From NCBI RefSeq assembly GCF_001021385.1, contig NZ_CP011773.1, forward strand, positions 248,001 to 312,000: 64,000 nucleotides of DNA, given 5' to 3'. This document shows, piece by piece, positions 62,459 to 64,000 of the stretch. The first letter of the stretch is position 1. The number at the start of each line of letters is the position of its first letter. The DNA is from Mycobacterium sp. EPa45 (GTDB taxonomy: Bacteria; Actinomycetota; Actinomycetes; Mycobacteriales; Mycobacteriaceae). The notes below the pieces were generated by a model that was not told the origin of the DNA, ran no database searches, and saw only the letters and a list, made by a program, of their open reading frames with translations. The position numbers and the translations under genes are program-made.

Positions 62459-62905
62459 GTGGCCCAGCGCTGGTTGACCGACGACCAACAGCGAATCTGG
62501 CGCAACTACCTGGCGTTGAGCGGTCGGCTGCAGGCCGCGATGAACCGCCGGCTGCAGGCGCGGTGCGGGCTGTCTCTTGCCGATTACGAGGTGCTGGTAG
62601 CGCTTTCAGAACGGGGTCCCACTCGAGTGCTCGAACTGGCCGCCGCACTGGGGTGGGAGCAGAGCAGGCTTTCTCATCAGCTGACCCGGATGCGCGGTCG
62701 CGGCCTGCTGCTGCGCCACGGCAGCGAGAACGACCGGCGGGGCGCCACCGTCGAGATCACCGCCGCCGGGAGCGACGCGCTGCGCACGGCGGCACCCGAC
62801 CACGTCGCGCTGGTGCGTTCGGTGTTGTTCGACGGGGTGACGGCGACGCAGTTGCGCGACTTCGACGCGGTGATCACCATGGCGTTGAACCGGCTGGCTG
62901 AATAA
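62459..62905 (+). CDS. MarR-family transcriptional regulator
   Basis: The GTG at 62459, preceded by GGTGGAG, gives 148 residues. The winged helix is GLSLADYEVLVALSERGPTR, LELAAALGWEQSRLSHQLTR and the wing SENDRRGATVEITAAG. It pairs with the divergent pirin gene. Ligands of related regulators are phenolic compounds or oxidants. Confidence 0.9.
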   Translation: MAQRWLTDDQQRIWRNYLALSGRLQAAMNRRLQARCGLSLADYEVLVALSERGPTRVLELAAALGWEQSRLSHQLTRMRGRGLLLRHGSENDRRGATVEITAAGSDALRTAAPDHVALVRSVLFDGVTATQLRDFDAVITMALNRLAE

Positions 62906-62907
62906 CG

Positions 62908-62945
62908 CAATCCGCCGCCACAGCACGGGCCGTGGCGGCGGATTG
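62908..62945 (+). terminator. 14-bp hairpin terminator after marR
   Basis: CAATCCGCCGCCAC (62908-62921) and GTGGCGGCGGATTG (62932-62945) pair perfectly with a 10-nt loop, directly after the marR stop. TTGGTGT follows, without a full U tract. Confidence 0.75.
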
Positions 62946-63031
62946 TTGGTGTATTGCGTCGATTCAGAACTGAGAGCGAACTTTTCGAAAGATCTTCACT
63001 CTGAGTTCTATCTCGACATCAACCAGCTGGA

Positions 63032-63430
63032 TCAGCCGGCCATGAACGCCTCATAGGCCGACGCCAGATTCGGCGGGAGCACGGTGACGCTGCATGCGCG
63101 CTGGGTGTCACCGATCGGTGCCAGGATTCCACGCAGTTCGTAGTACTCACCGGGGTTGGCGGTGAAGTAGCCCCGCACATTGGATTCGGCCTGCGGACGC
63201 GGCTGGCCGTAGGCCGCCGTCAAGACCTGCTTGGCGCCGGGATGGCCGTCCAGGTACTGGTTGGCCGAACCGGTCACCGAGCTGACGGTGTTGGCAACTC
63301 CGGCGCTGCTGCAATCCGGGGCTGCCGAGGCCATCGGCGCGGCCAGTGTGGCCACCGCCATGCCTCCCATGAGCACGCCGGCACCCACGGCCGCGACCCC
63401 CTTACTCGACGCGATACCGCTGAACTTCAT
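63032..63430 (-). CDS. Secreted hemophore-like heme-binding protein (Rv0203 type)
   Basis: The 132-residue protein has a signal peptide (residues 1-36, cleavage after ASA) and a small helical mature domain with two Cys (PDCSSAG and RACSVTV) for a disulfide. QYLDGHPGA carries Tyr and His four residues apart, as in Rv0203 where such residues bind heme. The ending APIGDTQRACSVTVLPPNLA is typical of the family. It should shuttle heme outside the cell. AGAGAAG precedes the ATG; no IdeR box was seen upstream. Confidence 0.88.
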   Translation of the reverse strand: MKFSGIASSKGVAAVGAGVLMGGMAVATLAAPMASAAPDCSSAGVANTVSSVTGSANQYLDGHPGAKQVLTAAYGQPRPQAESNVRGYFTANPGEYYELRGILAPIGDTQRACSVTVLPPNLASAYEAFMAG

Positions 63431-63915
63431 GATCACTTCTCTTTCCGAGTCTTGGTGATGATTCCCCCGTCCTGAAACCCAAAGTACCCATGAGGTTTGC
63501 CGGCAAACCCGGATGCCGCACGCAAGGTTGGACGAAAAACGAAGTGTTACAGCACAATCCGGTGAGATGGCTCTCAATCGGGCCGCTATGACCCCGTCGG
63601 CGCCAAGGGCGTCCTGAGAACCCTTAAACACCACGGCGGTCTCTTAACTGATCGTGATAATCGGTGTTATGGAACTGTGACGCCCGCAAATCAGTGCTGT
63701 GCCCTGGCGAATCATGAAGGCAATTGACGGGTTTGGAAATTGTCGGCGGTTTTCAGCATTTACCTGGTCGAGGCGTCGCGCACTGTGAGATGGATTGCAG
63801 AACGACTCTCGGCACGAAAGAAAACGCATACCGATCGCCGGGATCGGGTAGATGGCACTACGAGGTGCTAACCCCGCGCCGACCCGAAATCCGTCAACGC
63901 ACGAGGGGAAAACCC
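63431..63915. other. 485-bp intergenic region upstream of the hemophore gene
   Basis: No gene is supported; the minus-strand frame at 63644-63829 has no family resemblance or ribosome site. The region holds the 16-bp palindrome at 63494-63509 and must contain divergent promoters for the hemophore gene and the gene at 63916. It is less GC-rich than the coding sequence. Confidence 0.6.
63494..63509. promoter_or_regulatory. 16-bp perfect palindrome GGTTTGCCGGCAAACC before the hemophore gene
   Basis: An uninterrupted 16-bp palindrome, 64 bp upstream of the hemophore start codon. It is unlike the IdeR/Fur consensus. It is a good candidate operator for an unidentified regulator. Confidence 0.5.
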
Positions 63916-64000
63916 ATGACTACACCCGACACCACTACTCTGCTCGCGCAGCTGCGAGCGCTTCTCGACCTGACCAATACCGAGGTCCAGATCGCCGAGA
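63916..64000 (+). CDS. Unknown protein, N-terminal part (cut by window edge)
   Basis: The ATG at 63916 is preceded by GAGGGG (63903-63908). The 28 visible residues begin MTTPDTTTLLAQLRALLDLT and look like an amphipathic helix. No family can be named from this length. Confidence 0.6.
   Translation, partial: MTTPDTTTLLAQLRALLDLTNTEVQIAE

Noticed and set aside
63644..63829. 61-codon minus-strand frame upstream of the hemophore gene
   Set aside because: No Shine-Dalgarno, no motif, and composition typical of non-coding sequence.

Overview
The window is GC-rich actinobacterial DNA from a mycobacterium, probably an environmental or fast-growing Mycolicibacterium-like species. The main evidence is a complete 13-gene mce1 operon (fadD5-yrbE1AB-mce1A-F-mam1A-D) with its divergent GntR regulator. 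Further markers are a PtpB-type phosphatase, fadE2, transhydrogenase genes, a Dps1-type ferritin, an Rv0203-type hemophore and many leaderless promoters. From memory, gene order follows the M. tuberculosis stretch from about Rv0138 to Rv0178 (NTF2-like/epimerase, DUF427, ClC channel, TetR and methyltransferase, SDR, pntAB, ptpB/fadE2, TetR, TB18.5-like, mce1). Several blocks appear inserted relative to that order. No tRNA, rRNA, CRISPR array, IS element or phage gene was seen.

Layout. 1-4.6 kb: the end of a diguanylate cyclase, then a KSI/NTF2-fold protein and an extended SDR behind a perfect KstR-like palindrome, a cupredoxin lipoprotein, a methyltransferase and a FAD oxidoreductase. 4.6-6.8 kb: a visibly AT-richer island with a methyltransferase, a GT2 glycosyltransferase and the frameshifted, truncated remnant of a glycopeptidolipid-type glycosyltransferase. 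6.9-11.1 kb: DUF427, an AlkA-like glycosylase, dps behind a SigF-type promoter, aquaporin and a ClC transporter. 11.2-14.8 kb: a reactive-sulfur operon (TauE exporter, CstB-like persulfide dioxygenase/rhodanese, sulfide:quinone reductase) behind two CsoR/CstR-type operators, with no regulator gene nearby. 14.8-20.8 kb: a complete fructose PTS (ptsH, fruA, fruK, fruR and divergent leaderless ptsI).

20.8-33 kb: pirin, FUSC/TetR pair, ALDH, TetR, methyltransferase, SDR, HAD hydrolase, and pntAB with a one-piece pntA. 33-41 kb: DUF456, ptpB-fadE2, a mini-operon of two tiny ORFs (54 and 17 aa) divergent from a NarL-type two-component system, thioesterase-LtrA, a 36-aa ORF, TetR and a TB18.5-like protein. 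41-56.4 kb: mce1R and the mce1 lipid-import operon. 56.4-64 kb: YoaK-like protein, SDR, fructosamine-kinase-like protein, secreted phosphodiester glycosidase, GlsB-like stress protein, sorbosone dehydrogenase-like lipoprotein, a second pirin divergent from a MarR gene across a perfect operator, a hemophore and the start of an unknown gene.

How the genes work together. The sulfur operon should oxidise sulfide to persulfide (SQR), convert persulfide to sulfite and thiosulfate (CstB-like) and export sulfite (TauE). The fructose PTS is self-contained. Mce1 proteins with the YrbE permeases form a cell-envelope lipid importer whose substrate FadD5 would activate; its ATPase is not in the window. 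Less certain items are the operator assignments (motif reading only), the two tiny peptides and the steroid link of the first two-gene unit.
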